From assembly GCA_945860225.1 (NCBI GenBank), contig CAMAPT010000011.1, positions 49,423-113,422 on the forward strand: DNA of 64,000 nucleotides. The letters run 5' to 3'. Shown piece after piece: positions 8,511 through 17,535 of this stretch. The notes below the pieces were generated by a model. That model saw nothing but the letters and a program-made list of their open reading frames with translations. It did not search any database and was not told the origin of the DNA. A program made the position numbers and the translations under genes. The number at the start of each line of letters is the position of its first letter. Positions within the stretch are counted from its first letter, which is position 1. The stretch comes from Chitinophaga pinensis. Lineage in GTDB: Bacteria; Bacteroidota; Bacteroidia; B-17B0; Aurantibacillaceae.

Positions 8511-9026
8511 ATGGCTAGTGAACTAAAAAATCTTTCTACTTTCGAAGGCACAGAAATACCTAATGCCAGTAACATGAAATTTGGTATTGTTTGGGCAGAA
8601 TGGAATCATGGCATTACCGAACGATTAATGCAAGGAGCATATAACACTCTTCTTCATTATGGAGCAAAAGCTGAAAATATTGTCACGAAAACAGTTCCTG
8701 GAGCATTTGAATTAACCTTAGGCGCTCAATATATGGCCGAATTAAACCAAGTAGATGCAGTTATATGCATAGGTTGTGTCATTCAAGGAGATACGAAACA
8801 TTTTGATTTCATTTGCGACTCAGTAGCCCATGGTATTACTCAACTCAATATTAAATTTAGTATTCCATTTATTTTTGGCGTCCTAACCGTTAATACACAA
8901 GAACAAGCCGAAGATAGAACTGGAGGTAAACATGGAAACAAAGGAGATGAAGCAGCTGTTACTGCCATCAAAATGCTAGGTTTGAAAGAAAGTTTCAACA
9001 CCAACAAATCTAAAATTGGATTTTAA
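8511..9026 (+). CDS. ribH: 6,7-dimethyl-8-ribityllumazine synthase
   Basis: This 171-residue enzyme joins 5-amino-6-ribitylamino-uracil and dihydroxybutanone phosphate to form lumazine, the penultimate step of riboflavin synthesis. Family features visible are WNHGITERL for substrate binding, VPGAFELTLGAQ, the CIGCVIQGDTKHFDF segment with the catalytic histidine, and FGVLTVNTQEQAEDR near the end. Length is normal for the family, which assembles into pentamers or 60-mer shells. No other riboflavin gene lies nearby and no FMN riboswitch is recognisable in the 64 bp upstream. Confidence 0.95.
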   Translation: MASELKNLSTFEGTEIPNASNMKFGIVWAEWNHGITERLMQGAYNTLLHYGAKAENIVTKTVPGAFELTLGAQYMAELNQVDAVICIGCVIQGDTKHFDFICDSVAHGITQLNIKFSIPFIFGVLTVNTQEQAEDRTGGKHGNKGDEAAVTAIKMLGLKESFNTNKSKIGF

Positions 9027-9038
9027 TTTTTTAAAAAA

Positions 9039-9893
9039 TTAAAATTTTGCACCGATTGTCATCGTTAATTGACCAGCGTAGAAATGATGATTAGCTTTAC
9101 CATTACCTTTTCCTAAAACCAACACATTTGTATAGTTGGCATAAGACCCTTTTCCTGTAAATTCAAACACACCATATTTAAGAAACTCTACCCTTATACC
9201 GCTTTCAATACCACCAATATAACCAGCTACATGCCAGTTATTATTTAATCTTGTTCCAAGCATGGTAACATCTGTTCTTGGGTAAACCACACCCAAACCT
9301 GATTTAAAAATCATTCCAAAATTAAATTTATTTGAAATTTCATAAACCTTCCAACGTTTAATGAAATTCAGCATCAAAAAGTTTGCTCCGTCAGTATGCT
9401 CAAAATGTAAAAATTTATCAGGATCTAACAACGTATCCTTATCAACGTATTGACCATTAAATGAGCCCTTTACCCTAACTTTTTGATAATTAGTAACCAC
9501 ATACTTAGCATGGTCATAATTTATTTCGATTCCAAAATCTTTTTTATTGTTAAAAAAATAACCTACTCGTGCCACAAATTGCGGTATAGTAATGTTAATC
9601 ACATCCTTTATTTGATTAAAATCCGATCTATCTTTTGCTTTAGCATCATAAATCGTAAAATCATAATCATGATATTTTCCGGTAGCCGGATAATAAGTAT
9701 TTGAATGATCAACAAAATGAATATCGCTCTTACTATAAGCACATCGAGTGTATCCCCATAAAAAATAAAAATCACCTTGTTTCATTTTTTGAAGTAAAGG
9801 CTGGGTAGTCGTATTTTCATTTGATGAAGGATTAATTTGAGCTATTGAAAACAAATAAAAATATACAAAGACTAAAAAAAAGAAAAACCTCAT
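9039..9893 (-). CDS. Putative outer-membrane beta-barrel protein
   Basis: The protein has a hydrophobic signal peptide MRFFFFLVFVYFYLFSIAQ. About 265 residues follow with alternating hydrophobic and aromatic strands and a terminal strand ending in TIGAKF, typical of outer-membrane beta-barrels. I chose the start at 9893 because it opens directly on the signal peptide. An ATG at 9899 overlaps the stop of tsaE (TAATG) and would add two residues. The open frame reaches 9920. It is co-directional with tsaE and probably translationally coupled. I do not recognise the family, and function is unknown. Confidence 0.72.
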   Translation of the reverse strand: MRFFFFLVFVYFYLFSIAQINPSSNENTTTQPLLQKMKQGDFYFLWGYTRCAYSKSDIHFVDHSNTYYPATGKYHDYDFTIYDAKAKDRSDFNQIKDVINITIPQFVARVGYFFNNKKDFGIEINYDHAKYVVTNYQKVRVKGSFNGQYVDKDTLLDPDKFLHFEHTDGANFLMLNFIKRWKVYEISNKFNFGMIFKSGLGVVYPRTDVTMLGTRLNNNWHVAGYIGGIESGIRVEFLKYGVFEFTGKGSYANYTNVLVLGKGNGKANHHFYAGQLTMTIGAKF

Positions 9894-9898
9894 TATCA

Positions 9899-10324
9899 TT
9901 ACTTGATTAATTTCGCACAAAGATAACGATTATCATTTTGAATATTAATCGTTATATAAATATAGGAATCTAAAAAATCGAGGGCTAATTCGGGCCATTC
10001 GATAAATAAATAATTGGTAGATGATATATATTCATCAAAACCAATATCAAATAATTCTTCTCTATGCTTTAAGCGGTATAGATCAAAATGAAAAATTTTA
10101 TAATCAGCATGGGTATGGTATTCATTTACTATTGAATAAGTTGGGCTACTCATGGTATCTTTTACCCCTAAATAGTGACACAGTGTTTTAATAAATGTTG
10201 TTTTACCTGAACCCATAGGTGCATCAAACAAAAAAATACGTTCTCCTGCTACAAAATCAATTAATTGCTTGGCCACCTCTGTATGCAGAGAAATATCTGA
10301 AATACTGATATTTAAATTTGTCAT
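9899..10324 (-). CDS. tsaE: tRNA threonylcarbamoyladenosine biosynthesis ATPase TsaE
   Basis: This 141-residue P-loop protein assists TsaB and TsaD in making the t6A modification at position 37 of ANN-decoding tRNAs. The Walker A motif GSGKT lies at 38-42. Further family segments are SSPTYSIVNEY, FHFDLYRL and LFIEWPE (the Walker B-like region). Length is normal. Its stop codon overlaps a start codon of the outer-membrane protein downstream. tsaB and tsaD are not in this window. Confidence 0.95.
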   Translation of the reverse strand: MTNLNISISDISLHTEVAKQLIDFVAGERIFLFDAPMGSGKTTFIKTLCHYLGVKDTMSSPTYSIVNEYHTHADYKIFHFDLYRLKHREELFDIGFDEYISSTNYLFIEWPELALDFLDSYIYITINIQNDNRYLCAKLIK

Positions 10325-10389
10325 ATATTTTTACATCGTTTAAATATTCATTCTCAATTTAATTGAGCAAAAATGAACAAATTTGATGA

Positions 10390-10426
10390 AAATAAAAAAC
10401 CCCTCTAAAATTAGAAGGGTTTTTAA
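10390..10426 (-). terminator. Rho-independent terminator after the first DUF1573 gene
   Basis: Read on the minus strand, AAAACCCTTCTAA pairs with TTAGAGGGGTTTT (one G-U pair) and ends in a T-run. It lies about 16 bp past the stop of the minus-strand gene at 10442. Confidence 0.78.
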
Positions 10427-10441
10427 AAATTTCATTGAATA

Positions 10442-10879
10442 TTACTTTCCGTCAGCGGGTGCTGCTTCTACCACCCCCTTAATTTTAACAACCTTACTAG
10501 GCTCTTTCGAGTTTGATGTAATAGTTACATTTTTCTCAAATGGTCCAGGGCGTTTAGTATCATATTTTACTTTAATACTTACGGTTTTTCCTGGCAAAAC
10601 AGGTTCTTGAGGCCAACCTGGTTTACCATCAATCGTAGTTGCCGTACAACCGCACTGACCTTGAACATTAGAAATCGTTAATGGAGATTTACCAACATTT
10701 TTCACTTTAAACTCGCGAACACCATTGGCATCAAATTTAACAGTTCCATAATCCACAACTTCTGATTCAAATTTCATTTCGGGTGCATTAGGGTCAATAT
10801 TCGGAACAACTGATTCTTGAGCATTGACTGAGAAACCAATTCCTAAAACGAAAGCTGCTGCTGCTAATATTTTTTTCAT
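10442..10879 (-). CDS. DUF1573 periplasmic protein
   Basis: The 145-residue secreted protein has a signal peptide ending near FSVNAQ (residue 20) and a single immunoglobulin-like DUF1573 domain. Visible signatures are VDYGTVKFDANGVREFKVKN, the CGCTA cysteine pair and the VLPGKTVSIKVKYDTKRPGP strand turn. This family is widespread in Bacteroidota envelopes and has no settled function. It is a paralogue of the neighbouring gene (10968-11459) on the same strand, 88 bp away, and the pair probably arose by tandem duplication. The terminator lies directly downstream. Confidence 0.88.
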   Translation of the reverse strand: MKKILAAAAFVLGIGFSVNAQESVVPNIDPNAPEMKFESEVVDYGTVKFDANGVREFKVKNVGKSPLTISNVQGQCGCTATTIDGKPGWPQEPVLPGKTVSIKVKYDTKRPGPFEKNVTITSNSKEPSKVVKIKGVVEAAPADGK

Positions 10880-10967
10880 ATCTATTATTTTAAATGGTTT
10901 ATTAATTATATACTTTTTACTTTAGTTCTATATATGTATTGAAAACGATACTAAAAATTAAAACTAG

Positions 10968-11459
10968 TTATTTTTTCTCTAATGGCGCTCCTTTAGATGG
11001 CTGGTTTTGAGGAAATGCTTCTTCTACCACCTTCGCTGAAATATTTCCTGTAATCGTTAAAGTTTGCGTTCCTGTTTTTGAATTAGACTGAACAGTAACA
11101 GATTTATTAATAGGTCCTACTCTATTTGAATCGTACTTCACTTTAATTTCGCCAGTTTTACCGGGTAAAATTGGGTCTTTAGGACATTGAGGAACTGTAC
11201 AACCACAAGATCCCTGACACATGGTTAAAATTAAAGGTTCTTTCCCCACATTTTTAAATTTAAATACGCACTCTCCATTATCACCTTGGGATATATTACC
11301 GTAGTCGTGAACCATTTTATCAAATTTGATTTCAGCTAAACTAGTTGTTGCCGGAGCAGCTGCTCCGTGGTTATGCCCATCATGTGCATTATGTTCTTGT
11401 GCAAAAGATACAACTGAAAAAGAAGCGATTAACCCAAATGTAAAAATTATTTTTTTCAT
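10968..11459 (-). CDS. DUF1573 periplasmic protein with a histidine-rich N-terminal linker
   Basis: The 163-residue secreted protein has a signal peptide (cleavage near VSFAQ) and one DUF1573 domain with VHDYGNISQGDNGECVFKFKN, SCGCTVPQCPKDP and ILPGKTGEIKVKYDSNRVGP. It differs from its neighbour by the linker EHNAHDGHNHGAA directly after the signal peptide, which has four histidines and could bind a metal. It also has an extra cysteine pair around the CGC motif. The binding idea is inference. It lies in the same direction as the paralogue and may be co-transcribed with it. Confidence 0.88.
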   Translation of the reverse strand: MKKIIFTFGLIASFSVVSFAQEHNAHDGHNHGAAAPATTSLAEIKFDKMVHDYGNISQGDNGECVFKFKNVGKEPLILTMCQGSCGCTVPQCPKDPILPGKTGEIKVKYDSNRVGPINKSVTVQSNSKTGTQTLTITGNISAKVVEEAFPQNQPSKGAPLEKK

Positions 11460-11542
11460 ATTAAATTCTATGGTTGGTTAGATATTTCGACTTTATCCCA
11501 ATATCGTGCCATAAATATAGCGCAGATATGGGTAACTATGAT

Positions 11543-11550
11543 TAATTTTG
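11543..11550 (+). promoter_or_regulatory. Possible -7 element of a promoter for valS
   Basis: TAATTTTG matches TAnnTTTG exactly and lies 31 bp before the valS ATG. No convincing -33 TTTG is visible at the expected distance, so this is a weak call. Confidence 0.35.
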
Positions 11551-11581
11551 CGAAAATTAACAAAAAATTTTAATACTTCAG

Positions 11582-14224
11582 ATGGAAATTGCAAAAACAT
11601 ATGATTCTGCTAAAGCAGAACAAACCTGGTACCAATATTGGTTAGAAAAAAAATTCTTTAAATCTACTCCAGATCATCGTACACCTTATACAATTGTTAT
11701 TCCTCCTCCAAACGTAACAGGTGTTTTACACATGGGGCATATGTTGAATAATACCATTCAAGACGTATTAATACGTCGTGCTCGTATGTTAGGATTTAAT
11801 GCTTGTTGGGTTCCGGGCACAGACCATGCGAGCATTGCGACGGAAGCTAAAGTAGTTGCTTTACTAAAAGAGCAAGGCATAAAAAAATCAGATTTAAGTC
11901 GTGAAGATTTCCTAAAACATGCTTGGGATTGGAAAGAAAAATACGGCGGAATTATACTAGAGCAATTAAAAAAACTAGGTGCAAGTTGCGATTGGGATAG
12001 AACTAGATTCACTATGGACGAGGATATGAGTGAATCTGTTATTGATGTGTTTATCGATTTATATAATAAAGGTCAAATTTATCGTGGTGTTCGAATGGTA
12101 AATTGGGATCCGCAAGGTTTAACTGCGGTGAGTGATGAAGAAGTTATTTACAAAGAAGCGCAAAGCAAATTAGTTTACGTTAAGTATCAAATAGAAGGCA
12201 GTAGCGATTATATAACAGTCGCCACTACTCGTCCTGAAACAATTATGGGAGATACTGCCGTTTGTGTTAATCCTACCGACGAACGTTACGCTCATCTAAG
12301 AGGTAAAAATGCAATTGTTCCGATTGTGAACCGAGTAGTACCAATTATTTTTGATGAATATGTAGACAAAGAATTCGGAACTGGTACGCTAAAAGTAACC
12401 CCTGCTCATGATATTAACGACTTTAACTTAGGACAAAAACATCAATTACCAAGTATTGACGTATTGACCCAAGATGGAAAAATAAGCGAGGCAGCAGGAG
12501 CATATATTGGGATGGATCGTTTTGCCTGCCGTAAACAAATTATTAAAGATTTGGAAGAACAAAGCATTGTTACAAAAATTGAAGATATTAAAAATAAAGT
12601 TGGATATAGTGAACGAACAAATGCTGTTATAGAACCTAGATTGAGCATGCAATGGTTTTTAAAAATGGATACCATTAGCAAACCTGCCTTAGATAACGTG
12701 TTAAATGGGGAAATCAAATTAATTCCTGAGAAATTTGTAAATACCTATAAACACTGGATGGAAAATGTACATGACTGGTGTATCAGCCGACAATTATGGT
12801 GGGGACAACGTATTCCGGCTTGGTACGATTCACAAGGAAATACTGTGGTTGCTAAAACGAAAGAGGAGGCTGAGGAGAAATTAAGAATTAAGAATCCTAA
12901 TTTAAAAATCGACGATATTAAACAAGATGACGATGTATTAGACACTTGGTTTTCTTCATGGTTGTGGCCAATAACCGTATTTGATCCTCAGGTTATTAAA
13001 AATGGAAAAGACAAAGCAAATACAGATTTAAACTACTACTACCCTACAAATGATTTGGTAACTGCTCCGGAAATTTTGTTTTTCTGGGTTGCCAGAATGG
13101 CAATTGCCGGTTACGAATGGCTGGCAGAAAAGCCATTTACCAATGTTTATCTTACCGGCATTGTTCGCGACAAACTAGGTCGAAAAATGAGTAAAAGTTT
13201 GGGCAACTCTCCTGATCCGTTAGATTTGATTGAAAAATATGGAGCTGATGGCGTGCGTGTTGGTATGTTACTATGCTCTCCGGCTGGAAATGATTTAATG
13301 TTTGATGAAAGCTACTGTGAACAAGGTCGAAACTTTGCTAATAAAGTTTGGAATGCATTCAGACTCATCAAAGGATTCGAAATAGCAAACACTGAACAAC
13401 CCGAATCTTCAAAAGCTGCCATTCAATGGTTTAATAATAGGTTATCAGAACAATTGGGAATCATTAATGATCATTATAGCAAATACAGAATGAGTGATGC
13501 GTTAATGACCACTTATAAATTAGTTTGGGACGATTTTTGTGCTTGGTATTTAGAAGCTATTAAACCAGAATTTATTGATGGGAAAGCTCTTCCTATTGAT
13601 CATACTACTTATTCTGCAACCATCCATTATTTAGAAGATTTATTAAAACTAATGCATCCATGGATGCCTTTTATTACTGAAGAAATATGGCACTTAATCA
13701 AAGAACGTGATGAAAAAGACTGCGTGATTATTTCCGAATGGCCTCAATCGTTGAGTCATTTAAACGAGCCACTTTTAAAAGAATTTGAAGTTGCTAAAGA
13801 ATTGGTAACAATGGTCAGAAATGTGAGAGCTCAAAAACAATTGTCTCCGAAAGAAAAGCTAGATGTGATTGAAAAATCTGAATCATCTAAATCACATTTT
13901 GACAATACAATTATTAAATTGGCTAATTTATCTAGCTATTCTTACACTAAAGAAAAAGTCGAAAACGCCTTTTCATTTCAAATAAACACCACAGAATTTT
14001 ACATCCCTTTATCAATGAATCTTAATAAAGAAGATGAAATTAATCGTTTGACAAAGGAATTAGAATATAATAAAGGCTTCTTGAAGTCGGTACAAACTAA
14101 ACTATCGAACGAAAAGTTCGTGGCCAATGCAAAACCAGAAGTTATTGCCATTGAACGAAAAAAAGAAAGCGATGCTTTATCTAAAATAAAAACTTTAGAA
14201 GAGCAATTATCTGTTTTAAACTAA
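11582..14224 (+). CDS. valS: Valyl-tRNA synthetase
   Basis: This 880-residue class I synthetase charges tRNA-Val. The HIGH-type signature is HMGH at 50-53 and the KMSKS loop is [13 protein letters not shown] around residue 535. The CP1 editing domain ([17 protein letters not shown]) lies around residues 215-240. The C-terminus carries the coiled coil usual in ValRS ([20 protein letters not shown]), which contacts tRNA. Length is normal. It stands alone, with a terminator-like hairpin right behind the stop. No T-box is expected in this phylum and none is seen. Confidence 0.98.
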   Translation: MEIAKTYDSAKAEQTWYQYWLEKKFFKSTPDHRTPYTIVIPPPNVTGVLHMGHMLNNTIQDVLIRRARMLGFNACWVPGTDHASIATEAKVVALLKEQGIKKSDLSREDFLKHAWDWKEKYGGIILEQLKKLGASCDWDRTRFTMDEDMSESVIDVFIDLYNKGQIYRGVRMVNWDPQGLTAVSDEEVIYKEAQSKLVYVKYQIEGSSDYITVATTRPETIMGDTAVCVNPTDERYAHLRGKNAIVPIVNRVVPIIFDEYVDKEFGTGTLKVTPAHDINDFNLGQKHQLPSIDVLTQDGKISEAAGAYIGMDRFACRKQIIKDLEEQSIVTKIEDIKNKVGYSERTNAVIEPRLSMQWFLKMDTISKPALDNVLNGEIKLIPEKFVNTYKHWMENVHDWCISRQLWWGQRIPAWYDSQGNTVVAKTKEEAEEKLRIKNPNLKIDDIKQDDDVLDTWFSSWLWPITVFDPQVIKNGKDKANTDLNYYYPTNDLVTAPEILFFWVARMAIAGYEWLAEKPFTNVYLTGIVRDKLGRKMSKSLGNSPDPLDLIEKYGADGVRVGMLLCSPAGNDLMFDESYCEQGRNFANKVWNAFRLIKGFEIANTEQPESSKAAIQWFNNRLSEQLGIINDHYSKYRMSDALMTTYKLVWDDFCAWYLEAIKPEFIDGKALPIDHTTYSATIHYLEDLLKLMHPWMPFITEEIWHLIKERDEKDCVIISEWPQSLSHLNEPLLKEFEVAKELVTMVRNVRAQKQLSPKEKLDVIEKSESSKSHFDNTIIKLANLSSYSYTKEKVENAFSFQINTTEFYIPLSMNLNKEDEINRLTKELEYNKGFLKSVQTKLSNEKFVANAKPEVIAIERKKESDALSKIKTLEEQLSVLN

Positions 14225-14234
14225 TACTGAAATG

Positions 14235-14280
14235 ACTCCTATAACCTTATTTCAACATAAGATTATAGGAGTTATACTTT
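14235..14280 (+). terminator. Terminator-like hairpin after valS
   Basis: ACTCCTATAA (14235-14244) pairs exactly with TTATAGGAGT (14263-14272), extended by CTTAT/ATAAG inside, 10 bp after the valS stop. The T-tract that follows is short and interrupted (TATACTTT), so termination may be weak. Confidence 0.65.
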
Positions 14281-14390
14281 ATAGGCAATTTTCATGTAAG
14301 TGAATATCAATTCTTAAAATTGAATTATACCCTATCTAACCTACTGATTTATCAGAATTAGTAATTACTCCTAAATATTACAAACCGGTA

Positions 14391-14936
14391 TTATGCGATT
14401 GGTTTTTCATTTTTTAAGTTTATTCTTGCGAATTGTCTATTATTAACTTTTTGAATGATATAAATAAAGATTAAAACAAAAATAAAACCCTCAATTGTTT
14501 GTATCCAAAATGAGTTTTCTCCCGATGGCAATAATATTTTGTTTATGCTTGGAGTCCTCGCAAATAATTCAGCGAAAAAGGCTGCCCATAAACCTAAAGC
14601 AGCTCCAACCATTCCTTTTATGTGAATTTTCAACCTAGCTTGACCATTAGTTTTAAATAAGAAAGGTTTAACTCCTAAAAAAAGATAAAATAATGAAAAT
14701 GGTATTAAATAATGAAATGGTCCAAATGTCATTCCCATTTCGTGAACAAATAAGGCAGAAATATTTACAAGTAATAAAATAGGAATAAATATATATCCTG
14801 CAAGTTTATGTGTCTTAGAACCTGGTTGTAAAAATAAAATACCTAAACCTAATATTAGTCCGATTGTCGCAGTAACAAAATGTGTCAATCCGAAAATTGT
14901 GTTTGAAGTTAACCAATGTTGATTTATGTAATCCAT
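14391..14936 (-). CDS. Multi-pass membrane protein, DUF2306-like
   Basis: The 181-residue protein has about four to five hydrophobic helices and polar tails. The segment TIGLILGLGILFLQPGSKTH, with HKLAG and a central FGPFHYLIPFSLFYLFLG, resembles the DUF2306 group of predicted membrane proteins, in which conserved histidines sit near helix ends. Function of that group is unknown to me. It lies alone on the minus strand between valS and sppA. A very distant cytochrome b561-type fold is possible, but I see no clear haem-ligand pattern. Confidence 0.65.
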   Translation of the reverse strand: MDYINQHWLTSNTIFGLTHFVTATIGLILGLGILFLQPGSKTHKLAGYIFIPILLLVNISALFVHEMGMTFGPFHYLIPFSLFYLFLGVKPFLFKTNGQARLKIHIKGMVGAALGLWAAFFAELFARTPSINKILLPSGENSFWIQTIEGFIFVLIFIYIIQKVNNRQFARINLKNEKPIA

Positions 14937-15024
14937 TTATTTGTGTCGTTTATTTGTAGCGTATTTTGTCTATAAGCGGCTACATAAAAAATATACAAAT
15001 GAAAATCTTATAAAAAGCAAATCC

Positions 15025-16800
15025 TTATTCTATAATCATCTCATACGGAAGTCGTGCCTGAACTCCTTTTAAATGCAATACATTTTTTAGTTGTTTAATA
15101 TAAATATATTGTTCTCCTAAATACGATTTCATTGTTTTAGTTTCCATATCGTCTTGCATATTAATCAGCAATTCTTCTAATGGATCTTTTTGCTTTGGTA
15201 AGTTTTTAATAGTGTAGTCTTGTAATTTTGCGCACTTAGCGGCATATCGAACCGCATCATTAATGCCACCCAACTCATCTACCAAATTAATTTTAATTGC
15301 ATCTTTTCCACTCCATACTCTTCCTTGCCCCACACTATCAATCATACGTTTAGATGTTTTTCTTCCAATAGCTACCTTTGTTATAAATGAATCATAAATA
15401 TCTTCTACACTTTGCTGAATATATTGGTATTCATCTGAAGTTGCAGGTCTTAAAATAGTACCTACATCGCTATGTTTATTTGTATTTACAGTATCAATGG
15501 TTATACCCAATTTTTCAGACAATGTTTTTTGAGCGTTGGGAAGCATTCCAAAAACACCAATCGATCCTGTTATTGTATTAGGTTGTGCAAATATTCTGTC
15601 AGCAGCACAACTGATGTAATAGCCGCCGCTAGCGGCCACATCTCCCATCGAAACAATAAAAGGTTTTGATTTTTGCGCTAAAACAGTTTCTCTCCAAATC
15701 ACATCACTTGCCAATGCACTCCCACCAGGAGAATTTACTCGCAAAACGATTGCTTTCACAGAAGGATCTAAACGGGCATCTCTAATTGCTTTTACCAATC
15801 TTTCACTACCTATTTTTTCATCATCTCCTTCGCCACTATCAATTTCACCAACTGCATAAACCAAGGCTATTTTAGCTTTATGTATTTCCGTTTCGCTCCT
15901 TGTATTCGAATATTTATCAAGCGTAACAAAATTAAGTTTATCATCATCTTTTAATTGAATCTTCTTTTTAATCATGTTAAATACCTCATCCTCATACTTT
16001 AAATCATCAATTAACTTATATTTAACTGCATCTGCCGCTCTTCTGATGCTCAATTGATTAGCGATATCATTTATTTCTTGAACAGATATACTTCTACTGT
16101 CTGCTACACCTTTAATCAAATGTCCCCATAATGAACCTAAATACATTTCAATCTGAGTTCTATTGGCTTCACTCATTTTATCGAGCATAAATGGTTCAAT
16201 AGCACTTTTAAATTTACCATGTCTAAAAATTTGAACTTCCATATCCAATTTTTTAAACATATTTTTAAAAAACATAATTTGAGAGCCTAAACCTTTTATT
16301 TCTAAAGAGCCCTGAGGATTTAAGTATAATTTATTTGCCGCACTAGCCAAATAATATGCTTTTTGTGAAAAACCTTCAGAATATGAATAAATAAATTTTC
16401 CGGAAGTTTTAAAATCTAATAATCCATTCCTTATTTCTTCTAACGTACCCAATCCTGCTACCGGATTACTGATTTCTAAATAAATTCCATCTATGTTAGC
16501 ATCCGTTTTAGCATACTTTAAAGTAGCTAAAATTTCATCTAACCCTGCAGACGGTTTTGGTAAAAAAAGACCTAAATCCATATTACCAAGAGGATTTTTT
16601 TCTCCCCGTTCCTTAATTTCTCCGTTTAAATTAATTCTTAATACAGAATGTTTTTTTAAATCATGGTCGTTATTGGCATTAATTTTAATTGCTTCATTAA
16701 ACAAACTGGTAATAGTTGCAATGGCTATAATAACTATGAGTAATCCTGTGATGAATATCCCTAGGCACGAACCAAAAAAAGCTCCAAAAAATTGTTTCAT
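15025..16800 (-). CDS. sppA: Signal peptide peptidase SppA, long (67K) type
   Basis: This 591-residue membrane-bound serine protease degrades cleaved signal peptides. One N-terminal transmembrane helix (about 10-32) precedes two tandem S49 domains. The catalytic dyad can be placed as Lys198 (GKFKSAIEPF) in the first domain and Ser391 (MGDVAASGGYYIS) in the second, the split arrangement of the E. coli long form. The GSIGVFG segment follows the serine. It is divergent from folK, with about 100 bp between them. Confidence 0.95.
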   Translation of the reverse strand: MKQFFGAFFGSCLGIFITGLLIVIIAIATITSLFNEAIKINANNDHDLKKHSVLRINLNGEIKERGEKNPLGNMDLGLFLPKPSAGLDEILATLKYAKTDANIDGIYLEISNPVAGLGTLEEIRNGLLDFKTSGKFIYSYSEGFSQKAYYLASAANKLYLNPQGSLEIKGLGSQIMFFKNMFKKLDMEVQIFRHGKFKSAIEPFMLDKMSEANRTQIEMYLGSLWGHLIKGVADSRSISVQEINDIANQLSIRRAADAVKYKLIDDLKYEDEVFNMIKKKIQLKDDDKLNFVTLDKYSNTRSETEIHKAKIALVYAVGEIDSGEGDDEKIGSERLVKAIRDARLDPSVKAIVLRVNSPGGSALASDVIWRETVLAQKSKPFIVSMGDVAASGGYYISCAADRIFAQPNTITGSIGVFGMLPNAQKTLSEKLGITIDTVNTNKHSDVGTILRPATSDEYQYIQQSVEDIYDSFITKVAIGRKTSKRMIDSVGQGRVWSGKDAIKINLVDELGGINDAVRYAAKCAKLQDYTIKNLPKQKDPLEELLINMQDDMETKTMKSYLGEQYIYIKQLKNVLHLKGVQARLPYEMIIE

Positions 16801-16903
16801 TGTATTTAAATTGATGAATTAGCAGAAAATGACTTTAAACTTATAAATTAAAACCTTACTAAGTTAGTGCTGTTTGCATTACTTTTACAAATAAATCTGT
16901 AAA

Positions 16904-17437
16904 ATGCCTTTATTTAATTCTAAAATAAACTCAGAAAAAGTTAATACTGCATATTTATGTTTGGGCGGTAATGTTGGAGATAGAAAAAAAATCATAGAAT
17001 CAGCGCTAAACACTATAAATAATAGTGTTGGTAAAATCACAGCCAAATCTTCTATTTACGAAACAGAAGCATGGGGTGTTGATAATCATCATCCATATCT
17101 AAATCAATGTATTTCGGTAATAACCTCTTACAATCCTCTCGAATTGATTTCTTCTCTCTTAAATATTGAAAATCAATTAGGCAGAGAAAGAATTAATAGT
17201 GATAATTATAATCCCCGAACCCTCGATATAGATATTCTTTTTTTTAATCACGAAATCATAAATTATCCAAATTTGATAGTTCCTCATCCAAGACTTCATC
17301 TACGAAACTTCGTTTTAATGCCTTTAAAGGAAATAGCTCCCCATTTTTTACATCCTAAATCAAAAAAAACGATTACTGAGTTATTGGAAACTTGTCCCGA
17401 CAATTGTCAGGTTAAGTCATACAATCCCATTCTATAA
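16904..17437 (+). CDS. folK: 2-amino-4-hydroxy-6-hydroxymethyldihydropteridine pyrophosphokinase
   Basis: This 177-residue enzyme transfers pyrophosphate from ATP to 6-hydroxymethyl-dihydropterin in folate synthesis. Family signatures are AYLCLGGNVGDR near the N-terminus, SSIYETEAWG, and the ATP/magnesium segment NPRTLDIDILFF followed by VPHPRLHLRNFVLMPL. Length is slightly above the E. coli enzyme (159). It is monocistronic here, without folP or folB fused or beside it. Confidence 0.96.
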   Translation: MPLFNSKINSEKVNTAYLCLGGNVGDRKKIIESALNTINNSVGKITAKSSIYETEAWGVDNHHPYLNQCISVITSYNPLELISSLLNIENQLGRERINSDNYNPRTLDIDILFFNHEIINYPNLIVPHPRLHLRNFVLMPLKEIAPHFLHPKSKKTITELLETCPDNCQVKSYNPIL

Positions 17438-17535
17438 CATTTTAAAGTTGTGAGTATTTTATTATATTTGTTATTAAATTGTTGAAAAAACTATTTTAAA
17501 GAAAATTTAAGGTGTATTAAGCTACAAATTAACTT

